The notes beneath the pieces are model-generated. The model did no database searches. It was not told where the DNA came from and saw only the letters and a program-made list of their open reading frames with translations. From an alpha proteobacterium HIMB59 (GTDB lineage Bacteria > Pseudomonadota > Alphaproteobacteria > HIMB59): DNA of 64,000 bases. Both the position numbers and the translations under genes were made by a program. The stretch is taken from positions 806,001 to 870,000 of the forward strand of contig CP003801.1 in the NCBI GenBank assembly GCA_000299115.1, written 5' to 3'. Positions 16,955 to 26,934 of this stretch are shown one piece after another. Every line of letters begins with the position of its first letter. Positions within the stretch are counted from its first letter, which is position 1.

Positions 16955-17990
16955 TTTAGCTCATCGGATACTAAAAAATATAAACCCAGAAACAGCCCAT
17001 AACCTTTCAATCCAAGGACTAAAACTAGGATTATATCCAAAAGTTATTTTTAAAAATACTAATATATTAGAACAGACTATATGGGGTAGGAGATTCCAAA
17101 CCCCGATAGGATTATCGGCAGGCTTTGATAAGAATGCGGAAGTAATAAAACCTATTTTAAATATGGGCTTTAGTTTTACTGAATTAGGTACAGTTACACC
17201 ATTGCCTCAAAAAGGCAATCCTAAACCAAGAATTTTCCGATTTCCTAAACACCAAGCATTAGTTAATTCTCTTGGCTTCAATAATAGAGGACTAGATAGT
17301 TTTGAAAGAAATATAGTGAACACAAATACCAGTGAAAATTTTCAGGATAAAATTATAGGAATTAACATAGGCAACAATAAAGAAACCAAAGAGATTATAG
17401 AGGATTTAGAAAAACTTTTTGATCGCCTTTATAGACTTGGTGATTATATTGTCATTAATCTATCATCGCCAAACACACCTGGACTAAGGGAGAACTTAAA
17501 ATCACAATCTTTTGAAAAAATCGTAAATCACCTCCACAAACTAAGAGAAAAAAATAATTCTAAAATACCTATATTATTTAAGATATCTCCAGATATATCT
17601 GAGCAAGAAAAAAAAGACATAGCATTGATTTCTCTTGCTAACGATGTTGATGGACTAATATTGACCAATACATCAATAGACAAGTCTACACTAGGGATAG
17701 AAATGAATGGTGGTATAAGTGGTAGACCCCTCTTTTATAAATCTAATAAAATAATTCGAGATTTTTATACTTTAACTTCAGGTAAAATTAAAATAATAGG
17801 TGTTGGAGGAATATTCACAGCTAATGATATTTTAACAAAAATGAAATTAGGGGCTTCATTGGTACAACTATATTCAAGTTTTACCTATCAAGGACCGTAT
17901 CATATTAAAAAAATTACATTAGATTTAATGGCTTTAATTCAACAACAAGGGTATCGAAATATATCTGAAGTAATAGGTCAACATTCATGA
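16947..17990 (+). CDS. pyrD: Dihydroorotate dehydrogenase, class 2 (quinone-dependent)
   Basis: FMN enzyme of pyrimidine synthesis, oxidising dihydroorotate to orotate and passing electrons to the quinone pool at the inner membrane. It has the class 2 N-terminal helical extension (residues 1-40), GLSAGFDKNAEV, the LGTVTPLPQKGNPKPR loop, NSLGFNNRG, and INLSSPNTPGLR with the class 2 catalytic Ser. GVGGIFTANDI is the FMN phosphate site. 347 aa. Overlaps lysS by 8 bp and the next gene by 4 bp, so it is part of the ferredoxin-lysS operon. Confidence 0.95.
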   Translation: MYSLAHRILKNINPETAHNLSIQGLKLGLYPKVIFKNTNILEQTIWGRRFQTPIGLSAGFDKNAEVIKPILNMGFSFTELGTVTPLPQKGNPKPRIFRFPKHQALVNSLGFNNRGLDSFERNIVNTNTSENFQDKIIGINIGNNKETKEIIEDLEKLFDRLYRLGDYIVINLSSPNTPGLRENLKSQSFEKIVNHLHKLREKNNSKIPILFKISPDISEQEKKDIALISLANDVDGLILTNTSIDKSTLGIEMNGGISGRPLFYKSNKIIRDFYTLTSGKIKIIGVGGIFTANDILTKMKLGASLVQLYSSFTYQGPYHIKKITLDLMALIQQQGYRNISEVIGQHS

Positions 17991-18808
17991 AAAACATATC
18001 GTCTTTCAAGGATTTAGTTGATGATTATGAATACTTTTTATTTGACCAATGGGGCGTTTTGCACAATGGTCACAAAAAATTTGAAAAAGCTGAAAAGTGT
18101 TTAGAATTCTTAAAAGAAAGAAGTAAGAAAGTAGTACTTATTTCTAATAGCTCGTTACCGTCTAAGTTTTCAATCTCTAATTTAAAACGAATAGGTATAT
18201 CTGAGAGTTTGTATACATATTGCATTACTAGTGGTCAAATTGCTTTAGATAACTTAAAAAAAGATATTTACAAAAAATACGGTAATAAATGTTTTCCTCT
18301 GCGTCTTCCTAAGGAAAAGATTAAATACTTCAACTTAGACATTGAAAAAAATGCTTCCAAAGCAAATTTTGGAATGATAGCTGATATTGAAAAAGGACTC
18401 ACGATTCTTGATTTTTCAAATTTACTAGACAGTTTAATGAAAAATAACCTCCCATTGTTATGTTCTAACCCAGATTATTTAGTTGATGATGATAATAGAT
18501 TGTCTATGTGCGGCGGCACAATAGCTCAAATTTATGAGGATATGGGAGGAAAAGTTTATAGATATGGAAAGCCTTATGAGCCGATTTATTTGAATATTGA
18601 AAAGAAAATGAAAATTAAACATAAAAAAAAAGTCCTAGTTATTGGGGATTCTTTATGGCATGACATTTGCGGAGGCCTGAAAATGGGCTACGACAGGCTA
18701 TGGATTAAAAAAGGCATACACAAGACACAACTAAAAAATAATAATGAATTAAAGGCATTATTGGAACAATACCCTCCTACTTTTGCCCAAAATGAATTAA
18801 AACTTTAG
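17987..18808 (+). CDS. HAD-superfamily class IIA hydrolase (TIGR01459-like)
   Basis: Predicted phosphatase, 273 aa, of the NagD-like HAD-IIA branch. Motif I is LFDQWGVLHNG: the nucleophile Asp20 is present, and the usual second Asp is Trp, which is normal in this subfamily. Motif II is LISNSS and motif IV is VIGDSLWHDICGG. A cap domain lies in the middle. The substrate is unknown; NagD relatives act on UMP and sugar phosphates, so cleaning up nucleotides next to pyrD is a possible role. Overlaps pyrD by 4 bp; a 49 bp gap with a promoter-like site follows. Confidence 0.83.
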   Translation: MKNISSFKDLVDDYEYFLFDQWGVLHNGHKKFEKAEKCLEFLKERSKKVVLISNSSLPSKFSISNLKRIGISESLYTYCITSGQIALDNLKKDIYKKYGNKCFPLRLPKEKIKYFNLDIEKNASKANFGMIADIEKGLTILDFSNLLDSLMKNNLPLLCSNPDYLVDDDNRLSMCGGTIAQIYEDMGGKVYRYGKPYEPIYLNIEKKMKIKHKKKVLVIGDSLWHDICGGLKMGYDRLWIKKGIHKTQLKNNNELKALLEQYPPTFAQNELKL

Positions 18809-18820
18809 TAATAACTAGTA

Positions 18821-18849
18821 TTGTAAAAAAGGAACTTTTGTATTATAAA
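18821..18849 (+). promoter_or_regulatory. Predicted sigma70 promoter for rpmB
   Basis: TTGTAA (18821-18826), an exact 17 bp spacer, then TATAAA (18844-18849). The -10 ends only 8 bases before the rpmB ATG at 18858, so the transcript would start at or within about two bases of the start codon and be effectively leaderless. Confidence 0.5.
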
Positions 18850-18857
18850 CTCACTTC

Positions 18858-19151
18858 ATGTCAAGAGCTTGTGAAATAACTGGAAAAAAACATCAAACTG
18901 GTCATAACGTCAGTCACTCAAATATTAAGACTAAGAGACGTTTTATGGTTAATCTTAATAACGTCACTCTTTTTAGTGAGTCGCTTAAAAGAAAGTTTCG
19001 TTTTAGAATAGCCTCATCTACTCTCAGAACTATTGATAAGCATGGTGGTCTTGATCAATATCTTAATAAAACTAGCTCCAGATTACTTACCGATAAAGCC
19101 CTGAAACTAAAGAAGCAAATTGAGAAAAATGTTAGCCAAAAAGCTAACTAA
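18858..19151 (+). CDS. rpmB: 50S ribosomal protein L28
   Basis: Ribosomal large-subunit protein of 97 aa. MSRACEITGKK, NVSHSNIKTKRRF and FRIASSTLRTIDKHGGLDQYL are the family landmarks. It is very basic. Preceded by a well-formed -35/-10 pair, suggesting its own promoter within the larger operon, and followed directly by the transporter gene with no gap (TAA then ATG). No zinc-binding cysteine set is present, only Cys5. Confidence 0.95.
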   Translation: MSRACEITGKKHQTGHNVSHSNIKTKRRFMVNLNNVTLFSESLKRKFRFRIASSTLRTIDKHGGLDQYLNKTSSRLLTDKALKLKKQIEKNVSQKAN

Positions 19152-19922
19152 ATGTTTCAAGATTTTTTTCTAAACTTATCCTTTTCTTTAAATTCTCTTC
19201 CTGTCATCTCAATTTGGCTATTTCAAATTATTTTTTGTTATTTATCTATATTATTTGCCTTAAAGTTTTTTGGTAAAGTTGGCATTTATGTCTATGTTTC
19301 AATTGCAATTATTCTTGCAAATATTCAAGTTCTAAAAGTTGTTGAGTTTCCCTTTTTTCCTGAGCCAATGGCATTAGGGACAATATTATTTATTTCAATT
19401 TTCTTATGTACAGACATTCTTAACGAATACTATGATAAAAAATCTGCAACCAAGTGTATCTATATGGGCATAAGTGCTTATTTATTCTCGACGATTTTAA
19501 TGTTTCTAACTATCTCGTTTAATCCTATTGACCCAAGTATTCATGAAAATTGGGGGTGGAGCTATGAAATGCATCAATCAATAACAACAATTTTTTTACC
19601 TCAGTTCCCAATTATAGCTGCTAGCATTTGTGCTTTTTTCCTAAGTCAAAAGTTAGATATTTTTATTTTTTCTTATTTGAAAAATAAGGATATTAGTAAA
19701 CTTTGGCTAAGAAACAATGTATCCACAATTATTTCTCAATTTATTGATAACCTTATTTTTAGTATTCTTGCATTCAATCTTCTTTCATCTAATCCTGTAC
19801 CAATTTTTGATTTAATAATTTCTTATGGTATTGGTATTTATATAATTAGAATAATTTTAAGTTTATTGGATACTATTTTTATCTATTTAGCTAAAAATTT
19901 CTTACCAAAAAACATTGACTAG
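19152..19922 (+). CDS. Queuosine precursor transporter (YhhQ/QPTR, VUT family)
   Basis: Inner-membrane transporter of 256 aa with about six hydrophobic helices. FISIFLCTDILNEYYDKKSA is the characteristic family stretch, and NNVSTIISQFIDNLIFSILAF is the second signature region. The family takes up preQ0, preQ1 or queuine. The tgt gene, encoding the enzyme that puts these bases into tRNA, follows with an 8 bp overlap. The pairing argues for salvage of a queuosine precursor rather than full synthesis; no queCDEF genes are in the window. Confidence 0.88.
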   Translation: MFQDFFLNLSFSLNSLPVISIWLFQIIFCYLSILFALKFFGKVGIYVYVSIAIILANIQVLKVVEFPFFPEPMALGTILFISIFLCTDILNEYYDKKSATKCIYMGISAYLFSTILMFLTISFNPIDPSIHENWGWSYEMHQSITTIFLPQFPIIAASICAFFLSQKLDIFIFSYLKNKDISKLWLRNNVSTIISQFIDNLIFSILAFNLLSSNPVPIFDLIISYGIGIYIIRIILSLLDTIFIYLAKNFLPKNID

Positions 19923-21117
19923 CTTCTTTGAAGTTTCAAAACAGAGTCTCAAATCTAGAGCTCGATTGGGTACTATTAATACCACCCATGGAGAAATTAA
20001 AACTCCCTCATTTATTTTCTGTGGAACAAAAGCAACTGTAAAATCAATTCTCCCACAACAATTAAGATTAGCAAAAACTCAAATAATTTTATCCAATACT
20101 TACCATTTAATGCTACAGCCTGGGCCCGAAATTATAGCCCAAGAAAAGGGATTGCAAAACTTTACTCAGTGGAGAGGCCCGATGATGACAGATAGTGGGG
20201 GATATCAAATTTTTTCTCTAGGTCATGGTTCTGTATCAGAGGAGATCAAAGGTAAAAATAAAAATATTAAGAGAAAGTCTTTAATCAAAATATCCGAAGA
20301 GGGAGCAACATTTCGAAATTATCTCAATGGAGATAAGGTTTATTTAACACCTGAGAGATCTATAGAATTACAAAGGCATTTTGGTGCAGATTTGATTTTT
20401 GTACTTGATGAGTGCACTCCTTTTAATGTGACAAAAAAATATACTGAAAATTCAATGTACCTCAGTCACCGCTGGGCCAAAAGATGCTCAACTGCTTTTA
20501 AATCTGTATATGCAGACTATCACTCTCAAACAGGGTCATCTGGAAGACAATTTTTATATGGAATAGTTCAAGGAGGCGTTTACGAAGATTTAAGAAAAAT
20601 TGCTTGTGAAGAGACTTGCTCAGGAGACTATGATGGATTGGCTATAGGAGGATCTCTTGGAGGCACTAAAGAGCAAATGCATGATATTTTTTCTTTTTGC
20701 TCTGAATTAATTGATAAATATAAACCTGTTCATGTTTTAGGTATTGGAGGATTGGATGATATTTTGCATGGTGTTAGTTGTGGGTATGATACTTTTGACT
20801 GCGTTTCTCCAACTAGAATAGCTCGACACGGAATAATGTTATCTCGATTAAACCCTAAAGGAGTAAATTTAAATAATTCAAAGTTTAAAAATGACCATTC
20901 GCTGATAGATGAGGGATGTGAACTATCTGATATCAATAACTTTACTAAGTCCTATTTGCATCATTTATTTAAAGCTAATGAGATTTTAGGGATCGTGATT
21001 TTGTCTTTATACAATATTTGGTTTATGAATAAATTTTTTGAAGATATCAGGGCCAATATTCAAAGAGATACTTTTGAAAAATTCAAAAAAGATTTTTTTG
21101 ATAACTTAACTAAATAA
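19915..21117 (+). CDS. tgt: tRNA-guanine transglycosylase with degenerate zinc site
   Basis: Exchanges G34 of GUN-anticodon tRNAs for a queuosine precursor. The general base Asp93 (MTDSGGYQ), the substrate-binding VLDECTP and the nucleophile Asp295 ([13 protein letters not shown]) are present. The C-terminal zinc site is normally C-x-C-x2-C plus His. Here Cys335 and the YLHHL histidine remain, but the second and third Cys are Leu337 and Ile340. An insertion around residues 103-122 ([12 protein letters not shown] and Lys-rich follow-on) lengthens the protein to 400 aa. It starts at TTG 19915 inside the transporter gene; the next Met is at residue 66, so TTG is needed. Whether the enzyme is folded and active without zinc is open. 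Confidence 0.9.
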   Translation: MTSFFEVSKQSLKSRARLGTINTTHGEIKTPSFIFCGTKATVKSILPQQLRLAKTQIILSNTYHLMLQPGPEIIAQEKGLQNFTQWRGPMMTDSGGYQIFSLGHGSVSEEIKGKNKNIKRKSLIKISEEGATFRNYLNGDKVYLTPERSIELQRHFGADLIFVLDECTPFNVTKKYTENSMYLSHRWAKRCSTAFKSVYADYHSQTGSSGRQFLYGIVQGGVYEDLRKIACEETCSGDYDGLAIGGSLGGTKEQMHDIFSFCSELIDKYKPVHVLGIGGLDDILHGVSCGYDTFDCVSPTRIARHGIMLSRLNPKGVNLNNSKFKNDHSLIDEGCELSDINNFTKSYLHHLFKANEILGIVILSLYNIWFMNKFFEDIRANIQRDTFEKFKKDFFDNLTK

Positions 21118-22899
21118 AGACTCTATTTTTTCGAACATAATTCCACCTAGTTCTTCTACGTCATGTATTGTGATAGCTTTTGAATAGTATTGCCCAACAT
21201 TGTGGCCAATTCCAATAGCTAATAACTCAATATTCGATCTTTCTTCAATAGATAGAATTGTGCTTTTTAAATGCTTTTCTAAATAATTACTGTTATTCAC
21301 TGAGAGAGTAGAGTCATCGACAGGGGCTCCATCAGATATAACTATTAATATTTTTCTACTTTCAGGTCTTTTAGTCATTCTTGAAGTCGCCCATAGCAAT
21401 GCCTCTCCATCAATATTTTCTTTTAAAAGACCTTCTTTTAACATTAAACCTAAATTAATTTTAGATTTCTTGGAATTTTGATCGGCAGATTTATAAATAA
21501 TATGTCGAAGATCATTCAATCGACCTGGATTTTTTTCTTTTCCATTTTTAAGCCAGTGCTCTCTAGTTTTGCCTCCTTTCCAGGCTTTAGTTGTAAATCC
21601 AAGTATTTCAACCTTTATTTTACACTTTTCTAATGTGGCAGCTATCATATCTGTAGTCAGTGCGGCTACCATAATAGGTTTTCCTCTCATAGAACCCGAA
21701 TTATCAATCAATAGCGTTACTGTTGTATCCTCAAATTTTATTTCTTTTTCTTTTTTGTAAGATAATGAGTTATTCGAATTTGTAATGATCCTTGTTAATT
21801 TGGAGGTGTCTAAAATACCTTCATCTAAATCAAAATTCCAAGAACGATTTTGTTTTGATTGTAACTTTCTGTAAAGCTTGTTTGCTAATCGTGATATTTG
21901 CTTTTGGTATATATCATTCTTTTCATCAAGTTGTTTTCTAAGAGCTATAAGCTCCTCAAGATCGCATAATTTATGAGCTTCAATAATTTCATCATATTGA
22001 CTAGTAGCTGCTTTATAATTTTGACTTAAGTTTTTATAACTCTCAATTGATTGAAGAGTATCTTCAATCTGTTGATCAGTAATTTCTATGTCAATCTCTT
22101 CTCCTTGAACGCTTGATTGTTGATTATCCAGGTCACTTTCAGGAGTATGGACGTCTTCAGTAATTTCTTGTTTTTCAGGACTTGACTGCTGCGTCTCTTC
22201 ATTATTTTGTTGTTGATTTACATCTTCTTCTTGAGGACCTTCATCAGTATTTTTATCTTCAGGTTGATTATCATCTTGTTGTTTTGGAAAAATAAGTCTT
22301 AAAAGTTCAACAGAATTTTTAGCAAAAAGTCTTTGGTTATCAATAAACTCAATCAAATTGGTAAGATATTCATATATCTTGATGTGATTATCCTTCGTAG
22401 ATATTTTTTTGAGATATTCATTTTTTTTGGTCCAAATTTTACCATTACTAGCATCTAGGAAAAAATGCGTTAAAGTGAAAAGTAATAAATCAAGAAGATC
22501 AGATTGTTTTTTTAGTTTAATACCTTCAAGTCTTTTAATCCATTTGGTTTGAATATTTCTTTTGATACCCAAAAAATTCTGGGAACCTAAATACTCGTAT
22601 CTTATTCTCTCTAAAAAAATAATTTCCTCTTTAATATCTATATTTTGATTAGTTATTTGATTAAGTATTTTTTCATTATGATGTTTTTTCTTTAGTGCAA
22701 ATGAGTCCGATGCTCCTCTCATATCCTCATAATTAAAAAGAGATGAAATAGAAGGGAGGTTAAGAGTATCGTCTTTTTCTAAAATAATATTCGAATTGAT
22801 ATTTATTTTTAAACTTTGATTGCTTGCGATAGTTTTATTAACACTATTTAGAGTGTTCGAAATTTGTTTTGGAATATTTGATAGTTGCTGTTTTGCCAA
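21106..22899 (-). CDS. cobT: Cobaltochelatase subunit CobT
   Basis: Subunit of the aerobic cobalt chelatase CobNST, which inserts Co2+ into hydrogenobyrinic acid diamide. The C-terminal third is a von Willebrand A domain with MIDAS motif DNSGSMRG. The middle is a strongly acidic Gln/Glu/Asp-rich linker typical of CobT. 597 aa is near the family norm. It follows cobS directly (stop then start with no gap). No cobN or corrin-ring genes are in the window, so complete B12 synthesis cannot be concluded. The 3' end overlaps tgt convergently by 12 bp. Confidence 0.92.
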   Translation of the reverse strand: MAKQQLSNIPKQISNTLNSVNKTIASNQSLKININSNIILEKDDTLNLPSISSLFNYEDMRGASDSFALKKKHHNEKILNQITNQNIDIKEEIIFLERIRYEYLGSQNFLGIKRNIQTKWIKRLEGIKLKKQSDLLDLLLFTLTHFFLDASNGKIWTKKNEYLKKISTKDNHIKIYEYLTNLIEFIDNQRLFAKNSVELLRLIFPKQQDDNQPEDKNTDEGPQEEDVNQQQNNEETQQSSPEKQEITEDVHTPESDLDNQQSSVQGEEIDIEITDQQIEDTLQSIESYKNLSQNYKAATSQYDEIIEAHKLCDLEELIALRKQLDEKNDIYQKQISRLANKLYRKLQSKQNRSWNFDLDEGILDTSKLTRIITNSNNSLSYKKEKEIKFEDTTVTLLIDNSGSMRGKPIMVAALTTDMIAATLEKCKIKVEILGFTTKAWKGGKTREHWLKNGKEKNPGRLNDLRHIIYKSADQNSKKSKINLGLMLKEGLLKENIDGEALLWATSRMTKRPESRKILIVISDGAPVDDSTLSVNNSNYLEKHLKSTILSIEERSNIELLAIGIGHNVGQYYSKAITIHDVEELGGIMFEKIESLFS

Positions 22900-23856
22900 C
22901 TAATAATCTTCGCCGAATGCTCTTTGGTAATATTCTTTATAAATATCTATTTCGCTCTCATCACATTTGTTTAAAAAGGTCATAGCGAGAGACTTTTGAA
23001 CATTGCTAATTAATTTATAGTTTTCAGCCCACATAATGACCGTTCTAGGGCTCATTACAATCGAGATATCTTTTTGTTCAAATCCTTTCCTTGTCAAATT
23101 AGCCATTTGAACCATTGATTTGATCAATTTTTTTTCATCTGAATTTGCTGATATTTTTTTAGAGATTATTTCTATTTCTTTTTCTTCTTCTAAATAATTT
23201 AACTTGGCAACTATATTCCATCGATCCATTTGACCTTGATTGATTTGATTGGTTCCGTGATAAATACCAGAAGTATCTCCTAGTCCAACAGTATTAGCTG
23301 TAGCAAAAATTCTAAAAAATGGGTGAGGTGTCAGAACTTTACTTTGATCTAATAAAGTTAATTTACCTTCTGTTTCTAATACTCTTTGAATAACAAACAT
23401 AACATCTGGTCTTCCAGCATCATATTCATCAAAAACTAAAGCTACGTTGTTCTGAAATGCCCAAGGCAAAATTCCTTCTTGGAATTCTGTTACCTGTTTA
23501 TTGTCTTTTAAGATGATTGAGTCTTTTCCTATTAGGTCAATTCTTGATACATGACTATCTAAATTAACTCTTATACAAGGCCAATTAAGTCTGGCACACA
23601 CTTGTTCGATATGAGAGGATTTTCCTGTCCCATGCAAACCTTGAAGAAATACTCTTTTGTTAAATTTTAAACCTAATAATATTGCAATAGTTGTATCTTC
23701 ATCAAAAACATAGTTTTTATCAACTGGTGGGCAATGATGATCTTTTTTAATAAATTGTGGGACCTCAAAGTCAGTTTTTATCCCAAAGAGTTCTGCTGAA
23801 GAGACACTAGTAGTTTCATTCAAATTTTCTTTTTTTATGGACTCAATTTTATTCAT
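22900..23856 (-). CDS. cobS: Cobaltochelatase AAA+ ATPase subunit CobS
   Basis: MoxR-like AAA+ ATPase that forms a chaperone-like ring with CobT and powers cobalt insertion by CobN. Walker A is GLHGTGKSS and Walker B is LVFDEYDAG; sensor 1 is FATANT. The N-terminal FGIKTDFEVPQF is a CobS signature. 318 aa is normal. One base overlaps the upstream J-protein gene, and cobT follows immediately. The J-protein-cobS-cobT order with bolA divergent is a recurrent alphaproteobacterial arrangement. Confidence 0.94.
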   Translation of the reverse strand: MNKIESIKKENLNETTSVSSAELFGIKTDFEVPQFIKKDHHCPPVDKNYVFDEDTTIAILLGLKFNKRVFLQGLHGTGKSSHIEQVCARLNWPCIRVNLDSHVSRIDLIGKDSIILKDNKQVTEFQEGILPWAFQNNVALVFDEYDAGRPDVMFVIQRVLETEGKLTLLDQSKVLTPHPFFRIFATANTVGLGDTSGIYHGTNQINQGQMDRWNIVAKLNYLEEEKEIEIISKKISANSDEKKLIKSMVQMANLTRKGFEQKDISIVMSPRTVIMWAENYKLISNVQKSLAMTFLNKCDESEIDIYKEYYQRAFGEDY

Positions 23857-24365
23857 TATTTGTATCTTTCTAAAAGGTAATTATAAGCTTCAACAATTTC
23901 TCTAAATTTATCAATACTATTCTTACTATTACCCTTTATATCTGGATGATGCTTTTTCGCCAATTCTTTGTATCTTTTTTTTATCAAGTTTAAATCGGTT
24001 TTTATATCTAAATCAAGCTTTGAAAGAGACCATAGTAACTTATTTGAATGTCCAGATTGTTTGGAATTTGGATTTTCAAAAGAACCCATATCTTCTCCAT
24101 TAATGGTGAAGTTATAAAATTTAGCACCTGATCCGAAACTTTTGGTAGGTCTTCTCCAGATAGTATCGAATCTTATATCGTTTTCTATTTGATCTGAGTT
24201 CATCTGGTTATGATAATTCCAGCTTTTATTAAATTCTTTGATATGTTCTAAGCAAAACCATTGATAGTTATTTAAATTTTCATATCCAAGAGGGGCACGA
24301 TAATCACCCTCTAATTCACAATCTGGAAAGTTACAAATTTTTTTTTCTTTATTGTCTTTATTCAT
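23856..24365 (-). CDS. J-domain (DnaJ-like) protein upstream of cobS
   Basis: Co-chaperone of 169 aa with a C-terminal J domain (about residues 105-169) containing the HPD motif in KKHHPDIKG, which stimulates DnaK. The N-terminal region has C-x4-C and a later FCLEH, likely a small metal-binding site, plus EFNKSWNY, conserved in alphaproteobacterial homologues. Its constant position beside cobS/cobT suggests it helps fold or load that machine, but this has not been shown to my knowledge. It diverges from bolA with 14 bases between starts. Confidence 0.87.
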   Translation of the reverse strand: MNKDNKEKKICNFPDCELEGDYRAPLGYENLNNYQWFCLEHIKEFNKSWNYHNQMNSDQIENDIRFDTIWRRPTKSFGSGAKFYNFTINGEDMGSFENPNSKQSGHSNKLLWSLSKLDLDIKTDLNLIKKRYKELAKKHHPDIKGNSKNSIDKFREIVEAYNYLLERYK

Positions 24366-24379
24366 TTATTATTCATTTT

Positions 24380-24637
24380 ATGAATTTAGAGAAGATTAAA
24401 ACCCTTTTAATCGATATTAGTCAATTTGAAATTATTAAAATCATTGATAATAGTTCTAGTCATGCTAGTCATAAAGGAGTTCAGGGTTTGACTAATGAAT
24501 TAACACATATTGAAATTCATATAAAAAATCCAAATGATTTGAAGCGATTAGATATTCATCGACAAATTTATAGTAATTTAAATTCTGAAATCCAACGAGG
24601 CCTTCACTCTATAGAGATAAAAATATTAAAGAATTAA
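24380..24637 (+). CDS. bolA: BolA family protein
   Basis: 85 aa BolA-fold protein. SSSHASHKGVQGLTNELTHIEI carries the conserved His and the family pattern, and HRQIYSNLNSEIQRGLHSIEI is the helix-turn-strand end. BolA partners monothiol glutaredoxins to carry 2Fe-2S clusters and can bind DNA. A TATTAT at 24367-24372 ends 7 bases before the ATG, so the transcript could be leaderless. The 3' end overlaps the CorC-like gene convergently by 12 bp. Confidence 0.92.
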   Translation: MNLEKIKTLLIDISQFEIIKIIDNSSSHASHKGVQGLTNELTHIEIHIKNPNDLKRLDIHRQIYSNLNSEIQRGLHSIEIKILKN

Positions 24638-25876
24638 TTTCACTTTATTTATTTTATTTATTGATCGAGAAATTATTTGTAGCTTAAATTCTTTATAAAC
24701 AATAATTTTACCCACTTTTGGAATCTCTTTCGCAATATCGTGGATTAAACCTGATAAAGTAACAAATTGATCAGGGAGCTCTATATTTAAACTTCGATTA
24801 ATTTCTCTAATGCTTGCATTTCCATTAAACAAAAAATTATTATCATCTATTTTTTCTAAATAACTTTCATCAGTATCTGTCTCATCAAAAATTTCACCTA
24901 TAATTTCCTCAATTATATCCTCCAAAGTTATCAACCCTTGTATTTCACCATACTCATCTACTACTAAAGCGATATGCTCACGCTGACTTTTAAAATCTAT
25001 TAATTGTTTTATCGCAAGCTTATTTTGGGGAATAAACACTGGTTGGAATGAATTTTTCTCTAAATAACTGTTGTCTGCATTCTCATTAAATGAAGAGTCT
25101 TTCAATAAATCTCTTATATCAATTACACCGATCAAGTTATTAAAATTATTTTTGATAAGAGGAATTCTTGTGAATGTTGAATTGTTTATTGCTTTTAAAT
25201 TACTCTTAAAATTATCTTCTAAATCTAGATAAAGAATTTCATTTCTATGAGTCATGAGTTCGTCTACTTTTAAATTTTTCAGCTCAAGTAAATTGCTCAT
25301 ATATTCTGCTTCATTTTCACCCTTTTTTGATAGTTGTCTTTGAAGCTGAACAGCACCCTCAAATTCCTCTTTGATAACTTTAGATTGATCGGTTTCAAGA
25401 CTAAGTCCAATTTTCTTGATAATTTTTTCAGAAATATAGTTAATAAGTCTTACTATTGGTTTGATCAATTTTGTGTAGAAATAAAAAAATCTAGCTACTT
25501 TGAGCGCATAGAGCATAGGTCTATTGATTGCAAAAATTTTTGGTGTCACCTCAGAAAAGATAACAATCATTATTGTCATGAATATGGTAGCCACCGTTAC
25601 ACCAAAACCTCCAAATTCAGAAACTAGTAACTCCGTCATTAGAGCTGTAGCTAGGATATTAAAAACATTATTAGCTAAAAGAATTCCAGTAATAAATTCA
25701 TCTTTCAAATCTTTTATTTTCAAAATAAATCTTGAATTTTTGATACCTTTTTCATTTTGTCTATGTGCTTGAAGTTTAGAAACAGCAGTCAATGCCGTCT
25801 CAGATCCTGATGAAATTGCAGATAGAAAAAGCAATATCAAAATTGCTAACAATTTTAATGATATCAGTAATGTCAT
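24626..25876 (-). CDS. CorC/HlyC family (CNNM-type DUF21-CBS) transporter
   Basis: Membrane protein of 416 aa. It has an N-terminal DUF21 domain of about four helices (residues 1-150, with SSGSETALTAVS and EVTPKIFA), a pair of CBS domains (about 195-320, with VDELMTHRNEI and GLITLEDIIEEIIGEI), and a C-terminal CorC_HlyC domain from about 330. The family is implicated in Mg2+ or Co2+ efflux and metal homeostasis. It lies downstream of aroB with a 1 bp overlap. Substrate not determinable here. Confidence 0.9.
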   Translation of the reverse strand: MTLLISLKLLAILILLFLSAISSGSETALTAVSKLQAHRQNEKGIKNSRFILKIKDLKDEFITGILLANNVFNILATALMTELLVSEFGGFGVTVATIFMTIMIVIFSEVTPKIFAINRPMLYALKVARFFYFYTKLIKPIVRLINYISEKIIKKIGLSLETDQSKVIKEEFEGAVQLQRQLSKKGENEAEYMSNLLELKNLKVDELMTHRNEILYLDLEDNFKSNLKAINNSTFTRIPLIKNNFNNLIGVIDIRDLLKDSSFNENADNSYLEKNSFQPVFIPQNKLAIKQLIDFKSQREHIALVVDEYGEIQGLITLEDIIEEIIGEIFDETDTDESYLEKIDDNNFLFNGNASIREINRSLNIELPDQFVTLSGLIHDIAKEIPKVGKIIVYKEFKLQIISRSINKINKVKLIL

Positions 25877-26934
25877 TAATTAATTTGAAGTAATATAGAC
25901 TCTAATCTTTTAAAAGAGATATTTTTAACAAAACCCCCTTTGTGATCAACACAGATCAAGCTAACATTTTCATCATTTGCTTTTTTATCAAATTTCATTT
26001 TATTGATTAAATTCTTAATATTTTTCTTAGTGATATACTTTGAATAATTATAGGGTAAGCCAAATTTGCTAATTAAGTCAATTATAGGCACGAGTGATTT
26101 TTTATAATAACCCATATGTTCAGATATTTTTAACTCAATTATCATTCCAATGGCTATCGCTTCACCATGTTTAATTGAATTATTATATGAGTTTGAGTTT
26201 TCTATTGCATGTCCAATAGTGTGACCAAAATTTAATACAGCTCTCGAATTTCTCAAATTAGATTTTTCTCGAAAGTCTGATACATAACTTAATTTTGTCT
26301 TAATTGAATTTTCAATTATTGAAGGTAGAGAATTTTTATTATTCTTTTGTTTTTCTAAAATCTTTTTTAAAGGGTGTGGTTTTATGATGGAATATTTTAT
26401 TACTTCAGCAAATCCACAAGCGATTTCTCTTTTGGGAAGAGTCTTTATGAATTCAGGACAAATAAGAACTCTTGTTGGTAAATAAAAAGCACCAATTAGA
26501 TTTTTTCCATACTTGCTATTTATTCCTGTTTTTCCCCCAATAGAACTGTCTACCATAGCTAATAGAGAAGTAGGTACCATAATATGATCAACACCTCTAA
26601 GCAGAGAGGAGGCTATGAATCCAGAAAAATCTCCAATAGTCCCTCCACCAAAAGAGAAAATTTTACTTTTTCTTTGTATTCCAATTTTGATTATTTTTTC
26701 AATAATCGTTTGAAAATTTTTTAAGTTTTTTATTTTTTCATTTCCGTGAGCTAATATAGTTCTTTGACGGTACTTTTTTATAAATTTCTTTATTATGCTA
26801 ATTTTGATTAAAGATTTATCTATTATTAAAATATCAAGATTTGTTATTTGATCGTTTAATTTTTTTTCTAAATCCTTAACATTTATTAAATCAATAATAT
26901 GCTTTTCTTTATTTATTAATTTCTTAATTATCAT
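25876..26934 (-). CDS. aroB: 3-dehydroquinate synthase
   Basis: Second step of the shikimate pathway, converting DAHP to 3-dehydroquinate with NAD and a metal ion. Motifs are FSFGGGTIGDFSGF, VPTSLLAMVDSSIGGKTGIN, CGFAEVIKYSI, and the metal-binding LNFGHTIGHAIE with KHGEAIAIGM. 352 aa. It is coupled to aroK by an 11 bp overlap, the usual aroKB pair. Conserved core enzyme with no oddities seen. Confidence 0.95.
   Translation of the reverse strand: MIIKKLINKEKHIIDLINVKDLEKKLNDQITNLDILIIDKSLIKISIIKKFIKKYRQRTILAHGNEKIKNLKNFQTIIEKIIKIGIQRKSKIFSFGGGTIGDFSGFIASSLLRGVDHIMVPTSLLAMVDSSIGGKTGINSKYGKNLIGAFYLPTRVLICPEFIKTLPKREIACGFAEVIKYSIIKPHPLKKILEKQKNNKNSLPSIIENSIKTKLSYVSDFREKSNLRNSRAVLNFGHTIGHAIENSNSYNNSIKHGEAIAIGMIIELKISEHMGYYKKSLVPIIDLISKFGLPYNYSKYITKKNIKNLINKMKFDKKANDENVSLICVDHKGGFVKNISFKRLESILLQIN

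Noticed and set aside
22060-22270. Acidic low-complexity stretch in cobT as a recent insertion
   Set aside because: An acidic linker at this place is normal for CobT proteins.
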